Source: Jimgerdemannia flammicorona
Lineage: Eukaryota > Mucoromycota > Endogonomycetes > Endogonales > Endogonaceae
Direction of reading: 5' to 3'
Length of the DNA stretch: 19,424 nucleotides
Assembly (NCBI GenBank): GCA_003990745.1
Contig: RBNI01002170.1
Location: 1-19,424 of the forward strand
Part shown: positions 1 to 8,336 of the stretch, piece by piece
Position numbering within the stretch: the stretch's first letter is position 1
How the letters are laid out: each line of letters begins with the position of its first letter
Translations under genes and position numbers: made by a program
Notes under the pieces: generated by a model
What the model was told of the DNA's origin: nothing
Database searches by the model: none
The model's input: only the letters and a program-made list of their open reading frames with translations

Positions 1-360
1 ACGCTCGCATCCCCCACCTGAGTACCTCCCCCCCTCCCTAGGCTCTCCTTGCCTTTTCCCACAGCAGCATCAGCCCTAGACCCAGCCAGCCACCCACTCT
101 CCTTCACCTTACATATCTGCAAAACTTGGGGGGCCCAGCCTCCTCTCATTGCCACCAGACACTGGTCCACCTCCAGAGCCCTCACCACTCTTCGACCCTC
201 TAAAGGCCCCCATCTCCAGGCCATAACTCCTTCCAACATTCTGCCAGCTGAAAGCCCCAGGTCTATCTGACCCAGCATGCTTGTCAGAACACTTGCTCGA
301 TGACATTTTTATAATATCTTTTCTCCAAGTTATGTTGAAAACCATTGCTTGAGGTTAGTG
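1..360 (-). mobile_element. 5' end of a LINE-type element (copy A), cut by the window edge
   Basis: The minus strand holds a short leader and the start of an ORF1 matching the 5' end of copy B near 2700. Both leaders share a TGGAGAAAAGATA stretch just before the ORF1 start (copy A about 320-335, copy B about 2669-2682). Both proteins share GAF-x-WQ-x-V-x-R followed by a Gly/Ser-rich stretch and SF. The copy lies directly downstream, in the same orientation, of the broken ORF2 of copy B. The rest lies beyond base 1. The LINE assignment comes from the endonuclease trace in copy B, not from copy A itself. Confidence 0.6.
109..306 (-). pseudogene. LINE copy A, ORF1 N-terminus (broken)
   Basis: This is the N-terminal part of a presumed RNA-binding ORF1 protein of a non-LTR retrotransposon. 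I chose the Met at 306 because it lines up with the start region of copy B; an in-frame Met at 345 would add 13 residues from the leader. Visible features are a GAFSWQ motif, a Gly/Ser-rich basic middle, and a PPSFADM segment just before a TAA stop at 109-111. The reading appears to continue past that stop (V/K-G-E-rich residues, as in copy B), so the stop is probably a mutation. No known domain can be named from so short a piece. Homology to the copy B ORF1 at 2393-2653 is visible by eye. Confidence 0.5.
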
Positions 361-365
361 TAACA

Positions 366-610
366 TGCCTTACTTCTTATATCTCTCCTCTGCTCTTCTG
401 AACTAGAATCTCCACCTTGCCTTTCCATATAGCCTCTTCTCCCCATTCCTTAGTCTACTCCAGTCTATCCAAATTATCCTCACACCTGACATCCTGCAAA
501 AGAAAGAGATCAGCCTCCAGTTCCTTCAGCTAAGCAAAAATATTCCAATACTGAAATGAACCCTGTAATCCATTTACATTAAGAGAAAAAATATTAGTTA
601 TACTATTCAT
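366..610 (-). pseudogene. LINE copy B, start of ORF2 endonuclease domain
   Basis: From an ATG at 610-608 the frame reads IFSLNVNGL, then about 20 residues later LKELEADLFLLQDVRC. This is the usual opening of APE-type endonuclease/exonuclease/phosphatase domains in LINE ORF2 proteins: a beta strand ending in the metal-site Asn, then a strand ending in LQ-(E/D). Such domains nick target DNA to prime reverse transcription. The frame carries two TAG stops, each preceded and followed by sense that fits an original CAG, and ends in TAA at about 371-373. The canonical Glu of LQE is Asp here. Only the first 70 or so codons remain before the copy A leader. ORF2 begins within a few bases of the apparent end of ORF1. 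Confidence 0.6.
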
Positions 611-644
611 AAGGAATATTGCAAAATTGAAAATACATCCTCTA

Positions 645-2653
645 CTACTCCATATCTCTCACCTCTCTTGTTAAGTCTAGGTTGTATTCAGCAGACACCA
701 CCTCTTCTTCAGCCCTCTTAGTCTCTAATCCCTCCAGTAGCTCAGCCATTTCCCCATCCTCCTTTTCCTTAAAATCCTTATAATACTTCAGACAGGCCTC
801 CTGCCAGAGCTGCAAACTATGATGCTTTTCCCAGCAATAGGTGGCCCACTCACTAATAACAACTGCCAGCTCAACCTCTCTCTCCTTGTCTACCTCATAC
901 CTTTTCTCCTCCAGGAAACCCACCAGTACCTCTGCCCTTAATGCCTCCACCACTCCATTACTATAAGATCCTTACCCAGTACTCATCACTCATCACTCTC
1001 AGGTCTACTTCTCCCAGTTCCTCAGCTATAAGGTTATTCATCATCCAGTATATCTATAGTAGATTCCTCACTTCCTTTCTCCCAGGGGTTGCAGACCATC
1101 CTCTACTCAGCATTGAGATATCCTCTCCCATACTTATAGCCTCATTCCACCCCTCCTCTGGGATATCCACCAGTTCTTTCTCACTAACTGCCACTACTTA
1201 TCCTCCTTTTGCTACCTCAGAAATCCCAAAGTGTACCCACTGGGCACCACACATGAGCACATCCTCTACTGCTCAGCCCCTTATAGCCAGTCTCTACCTA
1301 ATAAGAGGGGTAAGAGTAGGAGACTGCTCCCAGACTTTGAATATACCATTCTCATATGGGTCCTCACTCAGTGCCTTCCTGGCCTCCTTCAGACCCACCT
1401 CTATATTCTCCCCTTGCCTCCCAGCCCAGATACTTACTAAAGCTCTCCCAGTATCCTTACTGCCATCAGCAACTCTCGTCTTCTTTACCTTCAGACTCAC
1501 CAGCAACTCTCTCTGCCTCCTGTATTCTTGGGTCCTCTCCCACAGCCCCTTGTCAATATGGACTCATCTCTCATCAATAATCTCCAAGTGTGTCAACTCT
1601 ACATATACCTTCTAAGCCTTTGTCCTCTACTCTACTATACTACTCAGCTTCTCCAGTACCTCCAACAGGTCCTCCTCCTCCTCTTTACTCCTCTTTACCC
1701 TTATTATCTTATATACAAAGGCTCCCCACATCATCACCAAAGGTCAATCATGTGTCTTGTCAGTAGTCTCTCTCTGCTAGTCGAATCTAGACATCAATAT
1801 CCCCTATCTAGAAGATGGTCTCTTCTCAGACCCTAAACTCTATATCAACCACCTCTCCATACTCAGCCATGACCTCCTCAACTCTCTTTCTCATCTCCAC
1901 AGTAGTCACTATAGACACTCCCTTTACCAGAAGCTATACCACCCTATAATTCCATCAAGCACCATGCCATTGAGATATATATCTCTCCAACCATCAACCT
2001 AGTCTTCAGTGTCTCCTCCAGCAGCCCTATCTCCTCAAAGCCCACCTCCACTCCTTCCAGATCCTTCAGAAACTTAACAGATACTGTGCCTTCCATCTGC
2101 TTCACAATCAGCTCCAGAACTATTTTTGCCATTACTATCAAGTCCCTGAAGCACAGAGTGACTGCAAATTCTGAGATTGACTTCTTGAGTAATAGTGTCA
2201 CTACCAGTCCTATTACACTATCAGTTAGGTCACTAGGCCTCATACTCTTCCCATAGCTCAGTCTACTATCAGTAGTCCCATCTAAATTTTTTTTCAGATT
2301 ATCTATCATGCTTCCATCAGTAGTCATCTTCTCAGCTACTACACTACTAGCTCCACTACTCTGGCCTCCCAGCAGAGCTCTCTTTAAAGTCTCTACCCTG
2401 TAGCCTTTGCTGTCACCTTACCTCTCCTCAGCCAACTCTCCAGCCTAGCTCTCTGCTGATCCCCCTTCACCTTCTCTACAAAGCTCACTCTCTCTGTCCC
2501 CTGACCTCCAGCACTGCCCCCTCTCCTACTATGTCCTCCTGCCAACAAGCTCCTCATACTTTCCTTCAAGCTGAGACCCCTCTCTACATACTGCCAGTCA
2601 AATGCACCAAGGCCACCCTGCCCAGTATATACCTCAGAATACTCATCAGTCAC
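645..2653 (-). pseudogene. LINE copy B, degenerate ORF1
   Basis: Open segments lie on the minus strand at 2653-2393, 2327-1944, 1506-1294 and 953-645, not all in one frame, so both stops and indels have accumulated. The N-terminal piece has GAFDWQ, a Gly/Ser/Arg-rich stretch, SFVEKVKG and a basic WLRRGK motif. The C-terminal piece is very rich in Glu, Lys and Arg (for example VDKEREVELAV and ELLEGLETKRAEEE) and could form a coiled coil. This suits an RNA-binding, self-associating ORF1 protein, but I found no intact CCHC knuckle. The start is given as GTG at 2653; the preceding codon is ATA and may be a mutated ATG. Confidence 0.5.
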
Positions 2654-2700
2654 TATAATACTAGTATCTTTTCTCCAAAAACTATGTTGTAAGTATTGCC

Positions 2701-2929
2701 AGAAGATTGTATAATCTGAATATTACTGGAGAAAAGTTATCAGATTTATATCATTCATTAGTAATATATAAAATATATAACTTTGAGAACTTTAATAAAT
2801 ACCTCTCTTTTATAACAAAGGTTATAAGTCCTGCTAGTACTAAGTAATTATAGCAAATAAATATATCTTTTTAAAATATACTATGCTAGAATATTAAGTA
2901 ACAACTAGTCTAGTAATATAAGTACAGAA
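2701..2929. other. AT-rich stretch between LINE leader and copia gag
   Basis: No coding pattern is visible on either strand. It should contain the copia leader and possibly the remains of its 5' LTR, but I could not find an LTR terminus or a primer-binding site. The LINE leader may extend slightly into it. Confidence 0.4.
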
Positions 2930-3900
2930 ATGGATATACCAATTATAAGTATTCCTAAATATAATTATAACAACTATAGATATGGGAAACACAGTCTTAG
3001 TTATAAGTATAATCACAGCTAAGAGATCTATTCTGATCTTCAATAAAAAAGATTATACTATCTGAGTATTCCATATAATGAATCTTCTTGATAAATATGA
3101 CTTGATAGAGTATATGAAGTCGCAAATACTAATTCAAGATTATAATATTATAAATGATTATTAAGTATTATAGAAGATTGTATTTATATTATCAAACTCT
3201 CAAATAAAGCTCATAATACATATATACTACAACTGCTCATAAGATATAGAAGACTCTATGCAATTATCATATATAAATATTTACATTAAATCAATTCTAT
3301 CTGAAATCTCAGTTATTCAATTTATAAATGAAGTCAAAGGAAACTATTTATAAATACATCAGTTATATTAATAATCTAGTAAATCAGATAAATTCTCTAA
3401 GTATATCAGTATAGTATATATATAAGTGATGAAGATAAGGTCTTAGCTCTTATAAGAAATCTCTCTAAAGTATATTATATTATAGTAGCAGCTATATAGG
3501 AAAGTGGCAAGCTTGCCAATTATGTCCATATCCTTATATATCTCATAAATGAGAAAATGTACTAAGGAAATAGTAGTAATAATGATAAAAACACCTTCTA
3601 TAAGTTCTATAGATATAGCAGTAGTATCAAATAAAGTCAAAAGTATAGATAATAATAAGGTCAATAAATTTAAAACTAAAATTAATATAATAAAAACCAG
3701 TCTACCCAATTATTTAAGTATGATGGTTACTGTAAATATTATAACAAGTATAGACACAGGAAGTGTAATTGTTATCATTGGAAAAATAATAAGAAGAGTA
3801 GTGAAAATCATAAGTAATAATGTGAAGACTAGTATTGATAATATAGAGTTAATAAAAAGATATATTGAGACAAAGAAAAGTATAACAATATAAATACTAC
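2930..3900 (+). pseudogene. Ty1/copia gag (capsid and nucleocapsid), broken
   Basis: From ATG 2930 the frame reads MDIPIISIPKYNYNNY followed by GKHSL. This matches the copia gag opening (P-K-L-N-G-x-N-Y, x-W-K) with G changed to Y or R and W changed to G. The capsid-type segment ISDEDKVLALIRNL lies at 3422-3463. A CCHC zinc knuckle occupies 3731-3772 with its second Cys changed to Tyr (TAT at 3740-3742) and a neighbouring Gly changed to Arg; the other Cys and His positions remain. Around 3300-3420 the reading slips into another frame (INNLVNQINSLSISV) and back, next to a TA repeat. Gag would form the virus-like particle. Plus-strand ATG frames in this stretch, such as 3549-3893, are out of frame with these motifs. 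Confidence 0.75.
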
Positions 3901-4019
3901 TGAAATTGATGAAAGTAGTAGTATGTTCTTCATATAAGCAATATATATAAATTACAGATCTACTGCCAAATCTACTAATCTATCATCTATATCTATGAAT
4001 TCTGGTCAATAGCAAAATA

Positions 4020-4727
4020 CTTTTTACTTGACAAAAAGTAGTAATAATATAAGCACTATTAACAACAAATATACTACAAATGTAGTTAATGATAACAATG
4101 TCTGGCTAATGAATTCTGGAGTCATATAATATATGACACTATATAGAGAATGGTTCGCTATATATGAGTCTTTCAAATACTCTATATCTATCAAATTAGG
4201 AGACAACAATATCATCTATGCTTAAGAAAAAGGAATATGGGGATATATCTTTATAACAATATCATAGAATCTGCTAGTACCTTTCTAGATATATTATATA
4301 CTTTAGAAATTGGTAAAAATCTCTTTTCAAAGAAGATGATGTCATATAGTAATAAAGAAATATATATATATATATAAAGATATAATAGTATATAATTTAC
4401 ATAATAATAAGATAATGATAGCTTTGAAATATAGTAATCTTTACATGATCAATAAAATACTGAATGACATAAAAACCTCTATATATATAACAACTATATC
4501 TGATATATCTAATATGTAGTATTAATACTTAAAATATATTAGTAAATCAAGTCTTAGAAGGATGATCTGAAGCAGCTTGATAAATATACTATTATTACAT
4601 ATACACTTGGAAGATGACTTTTGTAAAATATATATAGAAAATATAGCATCTAGATAACTATTCAAGAAATGATTAAAGTATATATCTGATATTCTCAACC
4701 TTATATATATAGATATTCTTTTCATCT
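4020..4727 (+). pseudogene. Ty1/copia protease and integrase N-terminus, broken
   Basis: The protease region reads WLMNSGVI then YMTLYREWF and SIKLGDNNIIYA. The catalytic Asp of D-S-G is now Asn (AAT at 4112-4114), Ala is Val, and the following Ser/Thr-His positions are lost. The GAG-pre-integrase HHCC region starts at 4514: the expected M-W-H-Q-R-L-G-H-I-S has become M, stop, Y, stop, Y-L-K-Y-I-S, so both zinc His codons are now Tyr. The Cys pair at 4622-4633 reads C-K-I-Y. The tail YISDILNL is the usual lead into the integrase core, which is missing. All of these changes are C-to-T or G-to-A. Confidence 0.75.
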
Positions 4728-4789
4728 AAATAATAGAAATAACATCACATCTGGGCTTGGGTTTCTTCTTAGTATACTCAGGTTATTAC

Positions 4790-5070
4790 TTGATATCTCC
4801 TATATTGGTTTATCAATTAATGTAAAAAATTTTCTAAGTAAGTTAGGATTTTCTGAGAATAAGATTATACTCAGAGAGATATATAATATAAAAGATTTTA
4901 ATCTCTGAGTTATAGGAGTACATTCTTGTATATATATCTTAAAGAGTTTCTATATTATTCTATTTCTGAGTTTCTCTATATCTTAAGGTAAAATTTGTTA
5001 GTAGTTTTTTTTTATCAAGATAGTACTTATTTACTCTACTATTAATAAAGATTTAATAGAGTTTTCTTTG
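4790..5070 (-). pseudogene. Gypsy-2 aspartic protease, inactivated
   Basis: One minus-strand frame reads IFINSRVNKYYLDKK, and about 60 codons later LSEYNLILRKS, then a stop and YIN. This is the two-part signature of a retroviral-type aspartic protease: I-D-S-G-A near the N-terminus and Y-D-L-I-L-G-x-x-W-L near the C-terminus. The active-site codons lie at 5032-5043: Asp is Asn, Gly is Arg, Ala is Val. In the second motif Asp is Asn and Gly is Arg. All are G-to-A or C-to-T. Protease would cut the Gag-Pol precursor. It lies downstream of the dUTPase, in a frame shifted by one relative to it. Confidence 0.65.
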
Positions 5071-5394
5071 ATTTTCCTTAGAGATAGATATATTATATAT
5101 TACTTTCTTATCAGATAGTAATTATTTCTGAGATAGTTACTTCTTACCAATCTTATACTTCTTCATCCTATCATTCTGAGATAGTTGGCTTATACTTCTT
5201 GGATTTGAGAATATATATAATATATTCTCTTATATATATATTCAAAATAGTATATCTTAATTCTATAAGAATATTATTCTGTAGAGATATATTTATTAGC
5301 AATATACTGATATTATTTCTGATCTCAGTCTTGAGATTCTTTAATATAAATAATCTTCTATACCTTAGTCTTCTCTTTGATCTTATTAGGGTAC

Positions 5395-5755
5395 TTTTCT
5401 ATTGATCTGAAAGCTTTTTCTTCTCTATTAGAGAGTGATAGTTTATTTGTTTCTTTAACTTTAAGGTCATTATATATTATCTTGATGATAACTTAGATAA
5501 TTTATTTTCTACATGTGATTTCAACTGCCTTTTGTCTAGTATTATATAGCCAGACCTTGATTTTGTCTTTGAATTCTTGGTCTATAACTCTTTTTACTAT
5601 ACAAAGTCTCTCTTTCTTAGTCAGACTACTTCTTTCTATAAGATAGATATAAGTTCCTTTAGAGACTTCCATTCCAATATTTATGCTAATAGTTACTTGC
5701 TTGTCTGGTTTAATGATTACTTATATGCTAGAGTAGAGATTGTAGCCAGTATTAG
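5395..5755 (-). pseudogene. Gypsy-2 dUTPase domain, inactivated
   Basis: All five motifs of trimeric dUTPases can be followed in one minus-strand frame. Motif 1 (5733-5750) reads TGYNLYS with Asp changed to Asn. Motif 2 (around 5616-5633) is RSSLTKK and intact. Motif 3 (around 5553-5591) reads RVIDQEFKDKI, keeping V-I-D but with the flanking Gly residues changed. Motif 4 has two stops where Gln is expected (reading II-stop-VII). Motif 5 (5403-5417) reads KAFRS for G-F-G-S-T. dUTPase hydrolyses dUTP and limits uracil incorporation during reverse transcription. The sequence is very different from the dUTPase of gypsy-1, and it lies upstream of protease rather than after it. Confidence 0.72.
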
Positions 5756-5779
5756 ATTTATATACTTTGTTTGAAATTT

Positions 5780-6592
5780 TTATAGTGATATGGAATCTCT
5801 TGATCTTGATTTTTTTAGAGGTTCTTTTGAGATTATCTTTTATTATAGTGATGATATATGAGAAGGATAGTTCTTTATTTATATTAGTCTTTTTATCAGA
5901 GTATTTGTGAGATATATATTTAGTAGAAATATATTTCTTTCTTATAAGTTCCTCTATTTTCTTATCAGATAGTTTCTTGAATTCTCTTTATAATTTTAGA
6001 AAATCATTCTGAGATTTATATCTCTTCTCAAATTGATATCACCTATATCCTTTGTTGTTATTTCTATTATCTCTTAGTCTTTGAGCTGTTAAGATAGTGT
6101 ATACTTTGGTAATAGCTTATTCTAAGTACTATTACTCATATAAGTAATTATATAATCTTGGATTTTTTCTGATAACTATCTAGAGATGGTATCAAAGAAG
6201 TATGCTGCTCTGGTTCTATTTATAGTTTGTTCTCATTAGCTATATTCTACTTCTATAGTATTTAGGAGAGTTTCTAATCTTATTAAAAATACTTTTTTTT
6301 TTTATAGGTTATGAATACTTTTAAGTCTTCTTTTCTATCATTGTAAAATTGAAGGTTCTTGAACTTGGTTCTGGCTTTGACAATGTGAGTAGAGCTGTAG
6401 AACTGTTAGATAATCAGCTTTTTTAAGTCTATAGTAGCTAGATAGACTTTATAGTAAGAGCAATTATTATCTCCTTTACTTATATTAATTTTGGTACAGA
6501 TTTTCCAAGTGAGAGGGTGTACTTGAAGGTTGTACTACTACTGAGCAGCTGTGTCTATAAAATAGATGGTAAATTTCTCTACTTATAAGCCT
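5780..6592 (-). pseudogene. Gypsy-2 gag, C-terminal part
   Basis: Minus-strand reading gives TKFKNLQFYNDRKEDLKVFI, then RLETLLNTIEVEYS, AINRTRAAYFFDTIS-like residues and, after a frame change, AITKVYTILTAQRLRDN and NNNKGYR. The pattern of a short hydrophobic helix, an acidic loop and an F-I/L-x-R-x-E-x-L-L helix is typical of retrotransposon capsid proteins. After this comes a Lys-rich linker running without a break into the dUTPase. No zinc knuckle was seen. Stops are mainly TAG and TAA at likely Gln codons. The capsid call rests on general pattern and position rather than on a named diagnostic motif. Confidence 0.5.
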
Positions 6593-6596
6593 ATAG
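6593..6596. repeat. Target-site duplication of gypsy-1, left copy
   Basis: ATAG directly precedes the TG of the left LTR and recurs at 15806-15809 directly after the CA of the right LTR. The neighbouring bases (T before, T after) leave open a 5-bp reading if the LTR boundary is shifted by one. Confidence 0.7.
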
Positions 6597-7010
6597 TGTC
6601 ATATAGTAGTCACTGAGTCCTTCAAATATGCCAAATTCTCTTCAAGTTTGTTATAAGCAAGTTCTTATTGGAGTGCCTTCCCAAGATCTTATAGTCCTTA
6701 AACTTCTTATCTTTAAACTGTCTTATTATCTCTTAGATTGCTTGTAAGAAAGTGTGTATATTGCACTGAGAGGAACTGAGGGGACTATATTATACACATT
6801 ATCATGTAGTAGGTATTGAGTCCTTCAAATACATCAGATTCTCTTCAAGGTATATCTCTTAGACTAACTACAAGTTTGTTATAAGCAAGTTCTTATTGGA
6901 GTGCCTTCCCAAGGTCTTATAGTCCTCAAACTTCTTATCTTTAAACTGTCTTATTATCTCTTAGATTGCTTGCAAGGAAGTGTGTGTATTGTACTGAGAA
7001 GAACTGACTT
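6597..7010 (-). repeat. Tandem duplication of the LTR end, left LTR
   Basis: Two successive copies start at 6597 (TGTCATATAGTAG) and 6800 (TATCATGTAGTAG). Each runs through shared blocks such as GAGTCCTTCAAATA, TTGTTATAAGCAAG and TTATCTTTAAACTGTC up to an ACTGAGAGG/ACTGAGAAG-type end. The first copy is about 24 bp shorter through the CAAG-flanked deletion. The same duplication is present in the right LTR, so it predates insertion. Confidence 0.85.
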
Positions 7011-7033
7011 TATTTCAGAGAAAATAAGAGGGG

Positions 7034-7041
7034 TATTTATA
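7034..7041 (-). promoter_or_regulatory. Candidate TATA box of gypsy-1 LTR (left)
   Basis: The minus strand reads TATAAATA followed by CCCCTC. It is conserved in the right LTR at 14501-14508 and lies downstream of the U3 repeats, where an LTR promoter is expected. It would place transcript start roughly 25-35 bp further, around 7000, making almost 1.3 kb of the LTR U3. Start site and promoter activity are inferred. Confidence 0.5.
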
Positions 7042-7140
7042 CAAAATATAATTCAATGGTTGCTAAGATATAAAGCTAAATATAAATTCCAATAACTAAA
7101 ACTACTAAGTTCCAGGGTTGGCACTGATGGTTGTACAGGT

Positions 7141-7274
7141 TCAGAATACTGGTATAATTCAGTGTCACATCAGAATACCGGTACTGGAATAATTTTGCAT
7201 CACCTCAGAATGCCAGTACTGGCATTATCCAGTGTTACATGAGAATACCAGTGCTGGCATTATTCAGTGTAACA
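7141..7274 (-). repeat. U3 tandem repeats with palindromic cores (left LTR)
   Basis: Four imperfect units of about 29-35 bp start at 7141, 7170, 7205 and 7240. Each has the form TCAGAATACC-GGTACTGG-AATTATTCAGTGT-ACA with variation. The third contains the perfect 18-bp palindrome AATGCCAGTACTGGCATT at 7209-7226; the others hold near-palindromes around CC(A/G)GT(A/G)CTGG. They lie between the LTR ORF and the TATA box. The position suggests upstream activating or factor-binding repeats, which is an inference. Confidence 0.75.
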
Positions 7275-7280
7275 AAGAAC

Positions 7281-8093
7281 TTAGAGCAGAAAGTTCAGGA
7301 TCATAGGGGCTTCATCCTCATCATCATCATCACTGAAGGAGATGAGATCCATGAACTTATCGTATAGGTCGCACATTTCACATATGTTACATAGGATGAC
7401 GTCATTGCTGATAACGTCATTACGTTCGGCAGGGAAATCGGGAACAAGATCTGGAGCTCTCCAGTTTATGAGGTTCTTTTCCACAAAATAGGGAACAAAT
7501 GTGGGGTCTTGGGGAAGTCTAACCTGGATGCTTGGGCCTTGGAATACTGAGATCAATTCTTGTAGGAATTGGTCTGGGTTGTCCTGGAGGATAGAGTGTC
7601 AGAAGTCTACTACTTCATCACTATTGAGGGTGATAGTGGACTGGGCTTCTATAGCCACCCTGGCTTCTAGTGCATTGATACAGTGGGATGACAGGTCTCT
7701 GAAATCTGAGACTCTAACATACTTCAAGTTGGGGATCAACCATGGTGCATATCTGAAGATCTGATGGATCTTCTTAGCCATTCTTATCTCATGTATGTCC
7801 ATGGGAGTGGCATCTTGTAGCTCTTGAGGGCTGGCCTGTGGGAACTCCCAGCAGAGGAGGTTTCCTATTTCATACTCCTGCCACATTTGGAGGCATTCAG
7901 TAGCAATGGTGATCCTTGTTTCCATTTCACAGCAGTAGAGGATAAAGTGATAGGGGTCTGCAGTACCCAGGTTGACACTAGGAGTCCTTCTTGAGTGGGT
8001 CCTCATGGCTCTTCTGATGTCTTGGAACATCCTTTCTTCGACTGAGATACCTTGGTGGTTCCTTGACCTTGAGGTTTGGCAGGCAGCAGGCAT
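7281..8093 (-). pseudogene. LTR (U3)-encoded ORF, left copy, 271 codons, one internal stop
   Basis: An ATG at 8093 opens a frame of 271 codons ending in TAA at 7281, with one internal TGA just after codon 164 (DEVVDF, stop, HS). The right LTR has Trp at that place, so the stop is a mutation. No known domain is recognised. The protein starts MPAACQTSRSRNHQ, has an Arg-rich N-terminal third, a Cys/Trp-containing middle (ILYCCEMETR, LLCWEFPQ, RYAPWLIPNL), a helix-rich centre, and an acidic end (SFSDDDDEDEAP) before a hydrophobic tail. There is no evident signal peptide. It lies in the element's sense orientation, 243 bp inside the LTR and upstream of the repeats and TATA box. It could serve gypsy-1 in cis or trans; no function can be assigned. 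Confidence 0.7.
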
Positions 8094-8336
8094 TTTGTTT
8101 GTAGTAAGTCTTTGAGCTATTTTGGGATTGGTGGTTCTTGTTGATCACTACTACTGTGGTTCCTTGATCCTTCTTTTATATTCTTCAGGATACTTGTACT
8201 GTGGTCACAATGACTCACAGTTGGTCATCATTGCTCATCTTGTATGCTATATGATCTTCTTGTGCTCTGATCTAGTGGCTTTGCAAGAAAAGACTGTCTC
8301 CTGTACTGATGTCATCATTCTGGAGTCACTATTACA

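Larger units (their letters stand above)
361..2700 (-). mobile_element. LINE-type (non-LTR) retrotransposon, copy B, 5' portion
   Basis: Read on the minus strand from about 2700 there is a leader, a long broken ORF1 (about 2653 down to 645) and the start of an ORF2 with an APE-type endonuclease signature (610 to about 366). It then stops abruptly where the leader of copy A begins. The plus strand is strikingly C/T-rich because the coding strand is purine-rich. No reverse transcriptase is present in the window, so the class is inferred from the endonuclease start and the ORF1-ORF2 order. No LTR was found. Stops fit CAG or CAA changed to TAG or TAA. Confidence 0.6.
2930..4727 (+). mobile_element. 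RIP-degraded Ty1/copia element, gag to early integrase
   Basis: Five separate copia hallmarks lie in one plus-strand frame over 1.8 kb: the gag start at 2930, ISDEDKVLAL at 3422, a zinc knuckle at 3731, a protease active-site region at 4103 and the HHCC region at 4514-4633. The frame is full of TAA and TAG. It breaks off near 4727, just after the segment that normally leads into the integrase core, and meets an oppositely oriented element. No RT, RNase H or LTR of this element is seen. Confidence 0.8.
4735..6596 (-). mobile_element. Gypsy-2: AT-rich Ty3/gypsy-type element, left half (gag C-part, dUTPase, protease)
   Basis: The minus strand shows in order a gag-like segment (about 6590-5780), a dUTPase (about 5755-5395) and a retroviral-type aspartic protease (about 5070-4790). 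The sequence then breaks at about 4727-4740 against the copia fragment. The other half continues upstream at 15806, because gypsy-1 with its ATAG target duplication sits at 6597-15805. RT, RNase H and integrase of this element are absent. Assignment to the Ty3/gypsy side rests on the gag and protease style and is less certain than its being a retroelement. Confidence 0.65.
6597..8336 (-). repeat. Gypsy-1 3' LTR (left), 1740 bp
   Basis: It aligns along its whole length with 14036-15805. In element orientation it starts TGTAATAGTGACTCC next to the polypurine tract and ends in the CA-type terminus at 6597. From 5' to 3' it contains the U3 ORF (8093-7281), the palindromic tandem repeats (7274-7141), a TATA box (7041-7034) and a terminal duplication. 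Relative to the right LTR it lacks about 24 bp near 6646, between two CAAG copies. Most other differences are transitions. It retains several CpG sites in the ORF 3' end (around 7360-7440) that are TpG or CpA in the right LTR. Confidence 0.92.

Noticed and set aside
1210..1300. Possible zinc knuckle in LINE ORF1 (MCGAQWVHFGIS)
   Set aside because: Only one Cys and one His are in place, and simple transitions do not restore a C-x2-C-x4-H-x4-C pattern.
941..1615. Plus-strand ORF of 224 codons in the LINE region
   Set aside because: Rich in Ser, Pro, Leu and Thr, as expected for the complement of purine-rich coding DNA; it is antisense to the LINE ORF1 and shows no domain.
3549..3893. Plus-strand ORF of 114 codons in the copia region
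   Set aside because: It is in a different frame from the gag, zinc-knuckle and protease motifs, and is Ile/Lys/Asn-rich as AT-rich DNA dictates.
4522..4725. Minus-strand ORF of 67 codons
   Set aside because: It lies opposite the copia HHCC region and is an AT-rich shadow.
5199..5774. Plus-strand ORFs 5199-5405 and 5577-5774
   Set aside because: They lie opposite the dUTPase and protease of gypsy-2, whose motifs are on the minus strand.
7141..7274. CRISPR-like array
   Set aside because: The units are imperfect, directly adjacent, without unique spacers, and lie within an LTR of a eukaryotic retroelement.
7281..8093. LTR ORF as a homologue of MMTV sag or of gag
   Set aside because: No shared motif seen with either; the comparison with MMTV is positional only.
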